NCBI RefSeq assembly: GCF_022836935.1
Contig: NZ_CP083239.1
Coordinates: 3,858,001-3,922,000, forward strand
Direction: 5' to 3'
Origin: Ancylobacter polymorphus
GTDB taxonomy: Bacteria > Pseudomonadota > Alphaproteobacteria > Rhizobiales > Xanthobacteraceae
DNA: 64,000 nt
Positions within the stretch are counted from its first letter, which is position 1. The number at the start of each line of letters is the position of its first letter. Shown one piece after another: positions 38,674-47,618 of the stretch. The position numbers were made by a program, and so were the translations under genes. Under the pieces are notes generated by a model, which saw nothing but the letters and a program-made list of their open reading frames with translations, ran no database searches and had not been told where the DNA came from.

Positions 38674-40262
38674 GAAAGCGTCTCCGGCGCGGCGGCAGGC
38701 TGCGGCCGCGACGCCAGCATGGCCTGATAGAGCTGTTCCTCGGTGGCGCTGGCGGCGTCGCATTCCGCGACGATGCGGCCATTGCTCATCACGAGGATGC
38801 GGTCGCAGTTCTGCAGCAGCTCGGGCAGGTCGTCGCTGACGATGACGAGGCCCATGCCGGCCTCGGCGAGTTGCTGGATCACCTTGTAGATCGTGTCCTT
38901 GGAGCCGACGTCGACGCCGACCGTCGGCCCGTGCAGGACCAGGAGTTTCGGCAGGATGGAGAGCCAGCGGCCGATCAGCACGCGCTGCTGGTTGCCGCCG
39001 GAGAGCGCGCCGACCGGCAGGTCGATATTGCCGGTGTTGAGGCGCATATCCCTGGAGATCTTGTCCGCCAGCGCCCGGCCCTTCGCCCGGTCGACGACGC
39101 CCACCGCATTGGCGAGGTCCTGCACGACAAGGGCGATCTCGTTCTCGAAGATCGACTTGTCGAGGAACAGCCCCTCGCCCAGCCGATCCTCCGGGACATA
39201 GCCGATGCCGAGGCGGATGGCCTGCGCGGGATGGGCGATCCGCTGGACCTTGCCGTCGATGCGGATGGCGCCTTCCGCCGCCGGGGTGACGCCGGCAATG
39301 GCGGTGGCGAGTTCGTTGCGGCCGGAATCGGCGAGGCCGGTAATGCCGAGGATTTCGCCCCGCCGCAGGCTGAAGCTCACCCGGCCGAGGCTCGGCGGCA
39401 GCGACAGCCCTTCCGCCGCGAACAGCTCTTCGGCCAGCGGGGCGCCGGTGCGGTAGCGCGCGCCGTCAATGTGGCGGCCGGTCATCATCTCGGTGAGCTG
39501 GTGCTTGGTGTAGTTGGCCAGCGGCCCCTGCCCAACGCATTGCCCGTCGCGGAACACGATGGCATGGCCGCCGATGCGGTAGCATTCGTCCAGCTTGTGG
39601 GTGACGAACAGCACCGCCACGCCTTCCGAACGCAGCCGCTCGACCACGGCGATGAGATTGTCGACCTCGCGGCGGGTGAGCGAGGTGGTCGGCTCGTCCA
39701 TGATCACCATCTTCGCCTTGGTGGCGATGGCGCGGGCGATGGCGACGAGCTGGCGCTGCGCGAGCGGCAGGTCGGAAACGATGGCGGAGAGATAGGCCGG
39801 CGCCGTCGGCAGCCCGACCACCTCAAGCGCCGCCTCGGCGGTGCGCCGCAGACGGCCGCGGTCGAACAGCCGCGCGAGCCGGCCGCCATGGGCGACGAGC
39901 TGCTCGTTCAGCGCCACATTCTCGGCGACGGTCAGGTTCGGCAGCAGGGAGAGGTCCTGATAGACGGTCTCGATGCCGGCGGCGAGCGACTGGATGGGGT
40001 TGAGCGCGCGGAAGCTGCGCCCTTCCAGCACGATCTCGCCCTCATCCGGGGCATGGGCGCCGGACATGATCTTGATGACAGTGCTCTTGCCGCAGCCATT
40101 CTCGCCAAGGAGGTGGTAGGCCTCGCCCGGCACGATGGAAAAGCCGACGCCGCGCAGCGCATGCACGCCGCCGAAGCGCTTGTGAATGCCGCGCAGTTCC
40201 AGGAACGCGCGGGGAGCGGTGTCCCGGGAGACCGGAGCGTTGGACACGGAACCGTGGGACAC
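38670..40262 (-). CDS. Sugar ABC transporter ATP-binding protein with degenerate second site
   Basis: A 530-residue duplicated ATPase of the RbsA family. The first domain has Walker A GENGCGKST and Walker B VIMDEPTTSL, both intact. In the second domain the P-loop is GLADSGRNE and the Walker B reads LLVLHGPTVGVDVG, where IDEPT is expected. Both the Asp and the catalytic Glu are lost (His and Gly instead). The signature SGGNQQRVLIG is kept. Transport would then depend on one hydrolysing site. It is otherwise full length and in frame. Confidence 0.9.
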   Translation of the reverse strand: MSHGSVSNAPVSRDTAPRAFLELRGIHKRFGGVHALRGVGFSIVPGEAYHLLGENGCGKSTVIKIMSGAHAPDEGEIVLEGRSFRALNPIQSLAAGIETVYQDLSLLPNLTVAENVALNEQLVAHGGRLARLFDRGRLRRTAEAALEVVGLPTAPAYLSAIVSDLPLAQRQLVAIARAIATKAKMVIMDEPTTSLTRREVDNLIAVVERLRSEGVAVLFVTHKLDECYRIGGHAIVFRDGQCVGQGPLANYTKHQLTEMMTGRHIDGARYRTGAPLAEELFAAEGLSLPPSLGRVSFSLRRGEILGITGLADSGRNELATAIAGVTPAAEGAIRIDGKVQRIAHPAQAIRLGIGYVPEDRLGEGLFLDKSIFENEIALVVQDLANAVGVVDRAKGRALADKISRDMRLNTGNIDLPVGALSGGNQQRVLIGRWLSILPKLLVLHGPTVGVDVGSKDTIYKVIQQLAEAGMGLVIVSDDLPELLQNCDRILVMSNGRIVAECDAASATEEQLYQAMLASRPQPAAAPETLS

Positions 40263-40360
40263 GGGGGACCCCTTCGTCGATGGGCGGCGCGGCGGGATGC
40301 GCGTGGGAGAGCCTTCCGCAGGCGCGCGCGGCGCCTGCGGAAGTCCGGTTGGTCAGGGGA

Positions 40361-41371
40361 TCAGAAGAGGTATTCCTTGTAGTTGTTCTTGTCGGCCAGA
40401 ACCATGCCGTTGCCGATGATCAGCACGCCTTCGCCCGGGCCCTTGGTGACCTTCACCTTCTCATAGCCCGGCACGCCGAGATTGGCGCCGTCCTCGATCT
40501 TCTTGCCGGCGATCAGGCTCTTGGCGACCGAGTTCATCGCCATGCCGGCCTTCTGCGGGTCCCAGAAGCCGATGGCGGTGATGGCGCCGGATTCCAGCAG
40601 GTCCGCCGAGGGGTTCGGCAGGCCGGTGCCGACCAGGCACACCTTGCCCGACAGGCCGGCCTCGTCGATGGCGCGGCCGACGCCGAGCACGTCATTGCCG
40701 GCCGAGGTCTGGAAGCCCTTGATGTCAGGGTGCTTGCGCAGGATTTCCTTGGCCTTCTCATAGGTGGCGTTGGCATCGTCGAACGATTCATTGTTCGCGT
40801 CGACCAGCACCATGTCCGGGTGGTTCTTGGCATTGGCCTCGCCGGCGCCGACCCACTGCATATGCGTGCGGCTGCCGAGCGAACCGACGAAGGTGGTCCA
40901 CTTGCCCTTGCCGCCCATGCACTGCGCCAGGCGCTCGTTCAGCGCCTTGCCGTAATCGGCATTGTCGAAGGCCTCGACATCGGCATGGGTGTTCTTCTGG
41001 TTGTCGGCCTCATGGGTCACGACGATGATGCCGCGGTCCATGGCGCGCTTGAGCGTGCCTTCCAGCACGGACGGGTCCATCGGCACCACGGCGAGGCCGT
41101 TCACGCCCTTGGCGACGAGATCGGTGACGATCTGCAGCTGCTGGGCGGCGTCGGCGGTGGCCGGGCCGTACTGGGTGGCGACCACGTCCGGGTTTTCCTT
41201 CTGGAACAGCTTCACGCCGGTTTCCATGCGGTCGAACCACGGAATGCCGCTGATCTTCACCACGGTGGCGATGACCGGCTTGTTCTGCGCCATCAGCGCG
41301 CCGGCCGAACCCGCCACGAGCGCCACGGCCATGGCCGAGCCCAGCAGCAGCTTCTTGGAAAGAGCTCCCAT
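40361..41371 (-). CDS. Sugar ABC transporter substrate-binding protein
   Basis: A 336-residue periplasmic protein of the RbsB/Peripla_BP_4 type. It has a signal peptide (GALSKKLLLGSAMAVALVA to ALMAQN). The mature part begins KPVIATVVKISGIPWFDRM, where the aromatic pair WF is a usual sugar-stacking site, and later carries NDVLGVGRAIDEAGL. The start is the ATG preceded by GGAGGAAACG, and two upstream in-frame ATGs lie before that site. It is the second gene of the operon. Confidence 0.9.
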   Translation of the reverse strand: MGALSKKLLLGSAMAVALVAGSAGALMAQNKPVIATVVKISGIPWFDRMETGVKLFQKENPDVVATQYGPATADAAQQLQIVTDLVAKGVNGLAVVPMDPSVLEGTLKRAMDRGIIVVTHEADNQKNTHADVEAFDNADYGKALNERLAQCMGGKGKWTTFVGSLGSRTHMQWVGAGEANAKNHPDMVLVDANNESFDDANATYEKAKEILRKHPDIKGFQTSAGNDVLGVGRAIDEAGLSGKVCLVGTGLPNPSADLLESGAITAIGFWDPQKAGMAMNSVAKSLIAGKKIEDGANLGVPGYEKVKVTKGPGEGVLIIGNGMVLADKNNYKEYLF

Positions 41372-41430
41372 CGTTTCCTCCATTGTTGTTGCTTCCCTCA
41401 TGTCGAGTTCCGATGCGTGAGGGGGGCGCA

Positions 41431-42426
41431 TCACACGAGCCGTTTGCTCTTGTTGGGCATCAGGAAGCCGGCCACGTCGTAGCGGCCGACCGCCAGGAAG
41501 GTCAGAAGCAGCGCGCCCCAGGCGAAGTCGCGCACGAAGTTCGACAGGCCGCCGAAATTCAGCATGCTGGACATCAGCTGCAGGGCGATGGTCGCCAGCA
41601 CCACGCAGATCACGCGGCCATAGCCGCCCTCGGGCCGCACGCCGGCCATGACCGCGATGAGGATGGCGATAAGCAGGTAAGACGTGCCGTAATCCCACTT
41701 CACGTTGACGTTGCGCGACGCGATGATGATGCCGGCAAGGCCGGAGAGCACGCCGCTCGTCGCATAGGTGGCGATCAGCACCCGCGTCTTGGGGAAGCCG
41801 GCATAAAGCGCGGCCTTGGGGTTGGTCCCCATCAGCATCAGCCACAGCCCGAACGGCGTGAACTTCAGCAGCGCGGCGATGAAGGCGGCGACGCCGATGA
41901 AGATGAGGAAGCTGATCGGCACGCCTAGAAACAGGCCGTTGCCGATCTCCGACAACAGGTCCGGCGTGCCCACCGCCACCGCGCGCCCATCCGAGGCGAC
42001 GACCGCCAGCCCGGTGAACAACATCTGCGTGCCGAGCGTGCACAGGATCGGCGTGATGTTCATCCGGCTGATGAGCAGCCCGTTGAAGGTGCCGCCGATG
42101 AGCCCGATCACCAGCGCGCCGGCGATGAAGGCCACCGAATAGGCCGCCGGCTGGTCGGCGCTCGACAGGAAGGAGCCGACGACCACCGCCGAGAGCACGC
42201 CGGAGAGATTGGCCAGCGCAATGCCGGAGAGGTCGATGCCGCCATTGCCGGCGCACATAGCCAGCATGACGCCGATGGCGAGGAAGCCGATTTCGGGCAG
42301 TTGCCCGGCCATGGACTGGAGATTGAACGGCGACAAGAAGGCGCCGCCTGAAATGGCCGCTCCCAACGCCAGCACCGCCACATTGATGGCGATGAGCATG
42401 ACCAGCTGTCCGCCGGTGGCTCGCAT
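41431..42426 (-). CDS. Sugar ABC transporter permease (RbsC-like), second of two
   Basis: A 331-residue membrane protein with about ten helices. GNGGIDLSGIALANLSG and GGTFNGLLISRMNITPI correspond to the RbsC core. The coupling loop is altered: AVMAGVRPEGGYGRV stands in place of GGT/ARGGxGxV. The ATG follows GGGAGGAG. It is the first gene of the six-gene operon, directly downstream of two operator-like palindromes and divergent from the LacI regulator. Confidence 0.9.
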   Translation of the reverse strand: MRATGGQLVMLIAINVAVLALGAAISGGAFLSPFNLQSMAGQLPEIGFLAIGVMLAMCAGNGGIDLSGIALANLSGVLSAVVVGSFLSSADQPAAYSVAFIAGALVIGLIGGTFNGLLISRMNITPILCTLGTQMLFTGLAVVASDGRAVAVGTPDLLSEIGNGLFLGVPISFLIFIGVAAFIAALLKFTPFGLWLMLMGTNPKAALYAGFPKTRVLIATYATSGVLSGLAGIIIASRNVNVKWDYGTSYLLIAILIAVMAGVRPEGGYGRVICVVLATIALQLMSSMLNFGGLSNFVRDFAWGALLLTFLAVGRYDVAGFLMPNKSKRLV

Positions 42427-42453
42427 GGTCTCCTCCCGGAGTCGCACCGACCT

Positions 42454-42483
42454 ATTTAGTAAACTCTGGCCGGCTTCACTAAA
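42454..42483. promoter_or_regulatory. Two LacI-type operator candidates before the sugar operon
   Basis: ATTTAGTAAACT (42454-42465, core TTTAGTAAA) and TTCACTAAA (42475-42483, one mismatch) have centres 20 bp apart, about two helical turns, just upstream of the first permease. They match the palindrome at 42847-42857 next to the regulator gene. Confidence 0.55.
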
Positions 42484-42846
42484 TTCGTAGCAAAGGCTTT
42501 TGCGCGACGCAAGCGGGCTGCGGCGCCCCTGCGACACCGTTTTCGCGACGGCTCGGCCTCTGCCGCAAACCGCATCGGGATGAAAAAATCAGCACGGCGC
42601 CACTGCGGAGTCCGGCAACCCGCCCTGTGGGATTTCGTATGCCAAAGCCTTATGGGACAGTCTCTCTGACCCATCTTCGCGCCCTTCCCGCTGCGGCCGA
42701 CAGCCAGTTGCGTCGCTGGACGGCGGGCGCCGCCTGCGCAAATCGCAGGCATCGGCTGCGGTCGGGCGCCGGGCCGGACGCACCGTTCTTGCAAGACAGT
42801 TGCAAGGCCGGGATATTTGGCTTAACGCTCAAAAAGAGACCCGAAT

Positions 42847-42857
42847 GTTTACTAAAC
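42847..42857. promoter_or_regulatory. LacI-type operator candidate beside the regulator gene
   Basis: GTTTACTAAAC is a perfect 11-bp palindrome 50 bp before the LacI gene. The remaining divergent spacer (42484-42846) holds no gene; it includes a GC-rich stretch and no other structure that I can defend. The distance to the first operator pair, about 370 bp, would allow DNA looping. Confidence 0.55.
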
Positions 42858-42906
42858 AAATTTCGCCGCGAACCTCATCGGGTTCCATCGGGACGTGCAG
42901 CCGGAC

Positions 42907-43995
42907 ATGAAAGCCAAAACGTCTTTCACCATTCGGGACATTGCCGGGGCGGCGGGCGTCTCGCCGGCCACGGTCTCGCTGGTGCTGAACGGCAAGGGGG
43001 AAATCTCCGGCCTCACCCGCGCCCGGGTGCTGGAAGCCGCCGCCCGGCTCAATTATGTCCCGCGCCTCGCCAAGCCGCGCCCCGACGCCACCGGCACCAT
43101 CCGCTTCCTCAAGATCGCCAAGCACGGCCACACCGTGAACCGCGACCACAGCGTGTTCGTCTCCGACTATATCGACGGCATGTCGGCGGAAGCGACACGG
43201 CGCGGCTATTCGCTTGAGGTGGTGAGCCATGAGGGCCAGGGCATGACGGCGGTGGCCGACATGATCGCCGTCGCCCCGGTCAGCGGCATCATTGCGCTCG
43301 GCACGGAAATGTCGGAATCGGACATCCGCGTGCTGCAGGGCGTCGGCCGCCCCATCGTGTTCATCGACACCTTCTACGACGTGGTCGAAGCCAATTTCGT
43401 CAATATGAACAATGAGGACGCGGTGCATCAGGTCATGGCCCGGCTGCGCCAGCAGGGCTTTTCGCGCATCGGCTTCGTTGCGAGCCATGTCGAGACCACG
43501 AATTTCCAGCTCCGCCATCAGGCGTTCCACCGCAACGCCGCGCGGCTGGAGCTGATCATCGACCCCGCCCATATAATCTCGGTCGAATCCACCTTCGACG
43601 GCGCCCATACCGACACGGTGAAGGCGCTGAGCGAGGGGCTGGAACTGGCGGACGCCTATTTCTGCACCAATGACGTGATCGCCTATGGCTTCATCAAGGC
43701 GCTGCGCGAATTCGGCATCCGCATCCCCGAGGATGTCGGGGTGATCGGCTTCGACAATCTGCCGCTCAGCGCCACTATGGAGCCGGCGCTCACCACCATC
43801 GACGTGTCGAAGCGCAAGATCGGCAATCTCGCCGTGACCATTCTCGACGATCTCATCAACGCCGCCGAACCGCAGCGGCCGGTGAAGATCCTCGTCGGCG
43901 CCAGCCTCGTCACCCGCGCCAGCGACCGCGGGCCGGCCGATCCCCGCCCCGCCCCGCGCGCCGTGCGCCGGCGCGGCGTGGCCCAGACCGCGTGA
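42907..43995 (+). CDS. LacI-family transcriptional regulator
   Basis: A 362-residue repressor. The helix-turn-helix TIRDIAGAAGVSPATVSLVL is followed by the hinge helix (ARVLEAAARLNYVPR) and a periplasmic-binding-like sensor domain (FFCTNDV-type YFCTNDVIAYGFI, DVGVIGFDNLPLS). I start at the ATG before KAKTSF; a GTG four codons earlier is possible. It is divergent from the sugar operon and the first of three genes that probably share a transcript. Confidence 0.92.
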   Translation: MKAKTSFTIRDIAGAAGVSPATVSLVLNGKGEISGLTRARVLEAAARLNYVPRLAKPRPDATGTIRFLKIAKHGHTVNRDHSVFVSDYIDGMSAEATRRGYSLEVVSHEGQGMTAVADMIAVAPVSGIIALGTEMSESDIRVLQGVGRPIVFIDTFYDVVEANFVNMNNEDAVHQVMARLRQQGFSRIGFVASHVETTNFQLRHQAFHRNAARLELIIDPAHIISVESTFDGAHTDTVKALSEGLELADAYFCTNDVIAYGFIKALREFGIRIPEDVGVIGFDNLPLSATMEPALTTIDVSKRKIGNLAVTILDDLINAAEPQRPVKILVGASLVTRASDRGPADPRPAPRAVRRRGVAQTA

Positions 43996-44006
43996 GGAGA
44001 GAACCC

Positions 44007-44663
44007 ATGCCGATTCTGGCGATGATTCACACCGTGCCCGCCCTGCCCGCGCGGCTGGAACCGTTGGCCGCGCAGGCGATGCCGGGGTGGAGCTTCGCGC
44101 ACACGGTCGATGAAAGCCTGCTTTCCGAGACCATCCGCGCCGGCACCCTCACCGAGGCGACGCGGGAGCGGCTTGCCGCCCGTGTGCGCGATGCCGCCGC
44201 CGACGCCGACGCGGTGCTCGTCACCTGCTCGACCCTGGGCGAGGCGGTGGACGCGCTGCGCCCGTCCACGCCGGTGCCGCTGTTCCGCATTGATCGCGGC
44301 ATGGTGGAGGAGGCGGTGCGCCGCGCCCGGCGCATCGGCGTGCTGGCGACGCTGTCCACCACGCTGGAACCGACCGGCCGCCTCATCGAGGCCACCGCCG
44401 CCGCCACGGGGCGCGAGGTCACCCTGCTGGCTCAATTGTGCGAGGGCGCCTTCGCCCATCTCGCCGCCGGCGACCGGGCGACGCATGACCGGCGGGTGCG
44501 CGAGGCCTTCGAGGAGGTGGCGCCGCAGGTCGATCTTGTCGTGCTGGCGCAGGCGTCGATGGCGGATGCGCTGCCGGCCACCGCCCGTGCGGGCGGCACC
44601 GTCCTCACCAGTCCCGAACTCGGCATCGCCGCTGTCGCGGCCACATTGACAGGTCGCACCTGA
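44007..44663 (+). CDS. Aspartate/glutamate racemase-like (Asp/Glu/hydantoin racemase superfamily) protein
   Basis: A 218-residue protein of the Asp/Glu/hydantoin racemase fold. One catalytic Cys is visible in VLVTCSTLGEA. The second half carries LLAQLCEGAFAHL, and its LVVLAQASMADAL has Ala where a second VxxxC Cys would be expected (AQAS). A one-Cys member would not be a classic racemase. The ATG follows GAGGAGAG. Between a LacI regulator and an aldo/keto reductase a sugar-acid or lactone role is possible, but unproven. Confidence 0.75.
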   Translation: MPILAMIHTVPALPARLEPLAAQAMPGWSFAHTVDESLLSETIRAGTLTEATRERLAARVRDAAADADAVLVTCSTLGEAVDALRPSTPVPLFRIDRGMVEEAVRRARRIGVLATLSTTLEPTGRLIEATAAATGREVTLLAQLCEGAFAHLAAGDRATHDRRVREAFEEVAPQVDLVVLAQASMADALPATARAGGTVLTSPELGIAAVAATLTGRT

Positions 44664-44692
44664 GCGACCGTGCTTTCCGGGAGAGAGCCCTA

Positions 44693-45754
44693 ATGAAATA
44701 CCGCACGCTCGGCCGTTCCGGCCTCAAGGTCTCCGCCCTCAGCATGGGCACCTTCTCCTTTGGCGGGGTCGGCGCCTTCGCCATGGTCGCCAATCACGGT
44801 GTCCCCGAGGCCCGCCGTCTGGTCGATACCTGCCTCGATGGCGGCATCAACGTCATCGACACCGCCAACATGTATTCGCTCGGCCGCTCCGAGGAGATCG
44901 TCGGCGAGGTGCTGGAAGGGCGCCGGGATCGCGTGCTCATCTCCTCCAAGGCACGCATGCGCATCGGCGACGGGCCCAATGACGAGGGCGTGTCGCGCTA
45001 TCACCTCATCCGCGAATGCGAACGCAGCCTCAAGCGCCTGCGCACCGACCATATCGACATCTATTTCCTGCACGAATGGGACGGGCTGACCCCGCTCGAC
45101 GAGATGCTCTCGGCGCTCGACGCGCTGATGCGTCAGGGCAAGATCCGCTATATCGGCTGCTCCAACTATTCCGGCTGGCACATCATGAAGGCGCTCGGCA
45201 TCGCCGAGGCCAAGGGCCTGCCGCGCTTCGTCACCCAGCAGATTCACTACACGCTGGAAGCGCGCGAAGCCGAGTACGAACTGCTGCCCATCGCGGTGGA
45301 TCAGGGTGTCGGCGTCATGGTGTGGAGCCCGCTCGCCGCCGGCCTGCTCTCCGGCCGCTTCGGCCGCGACAAGTTCCCCGCCGATTCGCGTCAGGCGGCC
45401 GGCTGGAGCGAGCCGCCGATCCGCGACAGCGAACGCCTGTGGCGCATCGTCGACGTGCTGAACGACATCGCCGGCGCGCGCGGAGTGACGGCGGCGCAGA
45501 TTTCCATCGCCTGGACGCTCTCGCGCCCCGGCATCGCCTCGCTGGTGGTCGGCGGCACGGAGGAAGCGCATTTCCGCGACAACATCGCCGCCGTCGACAT
45601 CACGCTCACGGCCGAGGAGCTGGAACGGCTGAACCTCGTCAGCCGCCCGCCCTATCTCTACCCCTATTGGCACCAGCACAATTTCGCCCGCGACCGCTTC
45701 AGCGACGGCGATTGGGCGCTGCATGGCAGCTATGAGGACCTCGGCCACGTCTGA
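44693..45754 (+). CDS. Aldo/keto reductase
   Basis: A 353-residue NADPH-dependent TIM-barrel oxidoreductase. Catalytic tetrad residues appear in INVIDTANMYSLGRSEEIVG (Asp, Tyr), LISSKARMRIG (Lys) and IDIYFLHEWDG (His). The cofactor loop includes SIAWTLSRPGIASLVVGGTE. The ATG follows GGGAGAGAG. In this module it may interconvert the imported polyol or ketose and its aldehyde/alcohol. Confidence 0.9.
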   Translation: MKYRTLGRSGLKVSALSMGTFSFGGVGAFAMVANHGVPEARRLVDTCLDGGINVIDTANMYSLGRSEEIVGEVLEGRRDRVLISSKARMRIGDGPNDEGVSRYHLIRECERSLKRLRTDHIDIYFLHEWDGLTPLDEMLSALDALMRQGKIRYIGCSNYSGWHIMKALGIAEAKGLPRFVTQQIHYTLEAREAEYELLPIAVDQGVGVMVWSPLAAGLLSGRFGRDKFPADSRQAAGWSEPPIRDSERLWRIVDVLNDIAGARGVTAAQISIAWTLSRPGIASLVVGGTEEAHFRDNIAAVDITLTAEELERLNLVSRPPYLYPYWHQHNFARDRFSDGDWALHGSYEDLGHV

Positions 45755-45812
45755 CGGGGACACGTACGACGCGGCCACGTCCAGCTTGGACCGGCCTCCG
45801 GACGGCTCGGCC

Positions 45813-47126
45813 TCAGCGGAGACGTTTGCCGGCAAATAGCTTCCGGCGCGCCTGCCGGGCGGCGTTCAGTGCGCAGCGGAGCGGGCCGGCGGGACGTGCA
45901 GCCGCCGGCAGGCCCGGCAGGGTGGCGAGGTGCGCGAGCAGATTGCGCGCCACGGCGGCAGGCACGATGCTCTCCTCGATATGCCGCGCCGCCCGCGCGC
46001 CCCGCCGCGCCGCTTCGGCGGGGTCGGCCGCCACCGCCCGTAGCGCCGCCACGGCGCCGGCATGGTCCGGCTCGGCCCAGTGTTGGTCCGGCGTGTAGCT
46101 GGCATTGGCCTCGCCCGGCTGCACCGGCACCATCGCCCAGTCGACGAGATAGGCGTCCGCGGGCCGCAGAAAGGCCAGCGGCCCGCCCCAGCCGGTGATG
46201 ATCACCGGGCGGCCGGCGCAGGCAGCCTCGAAGGCGCCGAGGCCCCAGCCCTCGGCGCGGCAAAGCGAGACATAGCAATCGCCCAGCTCGTGCAGCGCCT
46301 CGATCTCGCCGTCCGGCAGATCGTCGGTCACCAGGCAGATCGGCGGCGGCAGCCGGCCATGCCGCAGCACGGCGCGGCCGATCATCGCCTCGAATTGCGG
46401 CCGCACCGGCACCGCCTCGCCCTCATGTCCGGGATCGCGCCGCACGCGCTCCAGATCATGCGCCGTGGTCTTGATGACCAGCGCCACCTCGTCCTCGGCG
46501 CTGAAAGCACCCGTGAAGGCTGCCACCAGCGGGCCGATGGATTTGCGCTCCAGCCAGGTCGAGATTGTGTAGAACACCCGCCGTCCCGCGAGCGGCGGCA
46601 GGCGTCGGCGCAGACGCTCGCGGTCCGCCGCGGTCACGTCTCGCGCCGGCCGGGGGAGATGCGGCACGACAAGGATCGGGATCACCACGCCGCTGTCGCG
46701 GAACACCTGCCGGTTCCACTCCGTGGGCACGATCACCGCGTCGAGCCGGTTGATCAGCGCCGGCCAATGAGCCGGCAAACGATCCGTCTCCCACACGGTG
46801 TGGCCGACCACGACGCGCGTGCCCCGGCCGCGCTCGCGGGCGATGAAATGTGGGTAGTATTCCGGCACGAGATGCAGGATCGCCACGTCGCACGCCGCCG
46901 CGTCATCGCGCAGGGCGCGCAGATCCTCCGGCCCCGCGTCCTTTGCGCGGGCCGGCGCATAGCCGAGGCCGAGCCCGCCGCCGGGCAGCAGCGGTTCCCA
47001 GGCGACCCGGACACCGGCCGCGTCCAGCGCGCGCACCAGAGCCGCCGCCGCCACGGCATAGCCGCTCACATCGCCGAGGCCGATATAGCGCAGCGAGGTA
47101 GGCGAGACGGGGGACGGCACGTTCAT
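45813..47126 (-). CDS. GT4-type glycosyltransferase
   Basis: A 437-residue GT-B glycosyltransferase. The N-terminal acceptor half begins LRYIGLGDVSGYAVAAAAL, and the donor half contains YVSLCRAEGWGLGAFEAACAGRPVIITGWGG, with the ExxxxxxxE-type sugar-nucleotide motif of GT4. The start is the ATG before NVPSPVSP; a longer reading lacks homology. It is transcribed away from the other four glycosyltransferases across the 490-bp spacer. Confidence 0.85.
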   Translation of the reverse strand: MNVPSPVSPTSLRYIGLGDVSGYAVAAAALVRALDAAGVRVAWEPLLPGGGLGLGYAPARAKDAGPEDLRALRDDAAACDVAILHLVPEYYPHFIARERGRGTRVVVGHTVWETDRLPAHWPALINRLDAVIVPTEWNRQVFRDSGVVIPILVVPHLPRPARDVTAADRERLRRRLPPLAGRRVFYTISTWLERKSIGPLVAAFTGAFSAEDEVALVIKTTAHDLERVRRDPGHEGEAVPVRPQFEAMIGRAVLRHGRLPPPICLVTDDLPDGEIEALHELGDCYVSLCRAEGWGLGAFEAACAGRPVIITGWGGPLAFLRPADAYLVDWAMVPVQPGEANASYTPDQHWAEPDHAGAVAALRAVAADPAEAARRGARAARHIEESIVPAAVARNLLAHLATLPGLPAAARPAGPLRCALNAARQARRKLFAGKRLR

Positions 47127-47618
47127 GCGCAGCCCCCGCTTTGGCGGGGCGAGAAAAGGCGACGCATGGGTTGAACGGCTCTCCTGGATGGCGTGGCATG
47201 GCGGAGTGTCGCCCCCGTGCACGACGCGCCGCGTAGGTGCCACCCCGGCAAGGCGAAGGCAAGGCCGTGCGCCTTATGTTACCGCTTCCTTGCCCTCCCT
47301 GTATGTCAGCACCCGTACCATCGACCGCTTAACCAAAAAGTCGCCACACCCTCCGCATTACGAATTGAAACCGCCGGGCCCTCTGTATATCGCTCTGCGG
47401 CCCGGCGTGAACGACCATGCGTGGATGAGTAAGATCGTGTAATATTTCGGACGATGAGATTTAAGGGGATAAGCGCGAAGATCACGCGGGCCTGCATCGG
47501 TCAACGGCCGAAGTATCTTAAGTGGTACCGAGCTCTTGCACCCCAAAAAGCTTAGTGGCGCGTTGCTTTATGGACGGCGTCTCTCCAGGCCTACGTCTCA
47601 ACGCTTGTACGGCATCGA
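47127..47618. other. AT-richer divergent spacer in the glycan cluster
   Basis: No convincing gene. The stretch 47330-47600 is clearly lower in GC than its surroundings and must hold the divergent promoters. It contains a perfect inverted repeat, CGCCGGGCC (47372-47380) with GGCCCGGCG (47399-47407), around an 18-base loop that includes GTATAT. No ribosome-binding site is visible before the ATG at 47619. Confidence 0.6.

Noticed and set aside
47372-47407. Inverted repeat in the glycan spacer as a terminator
   Set aside because: An 18-base loop and no T-tract; more likely an operator or chance palindrome.
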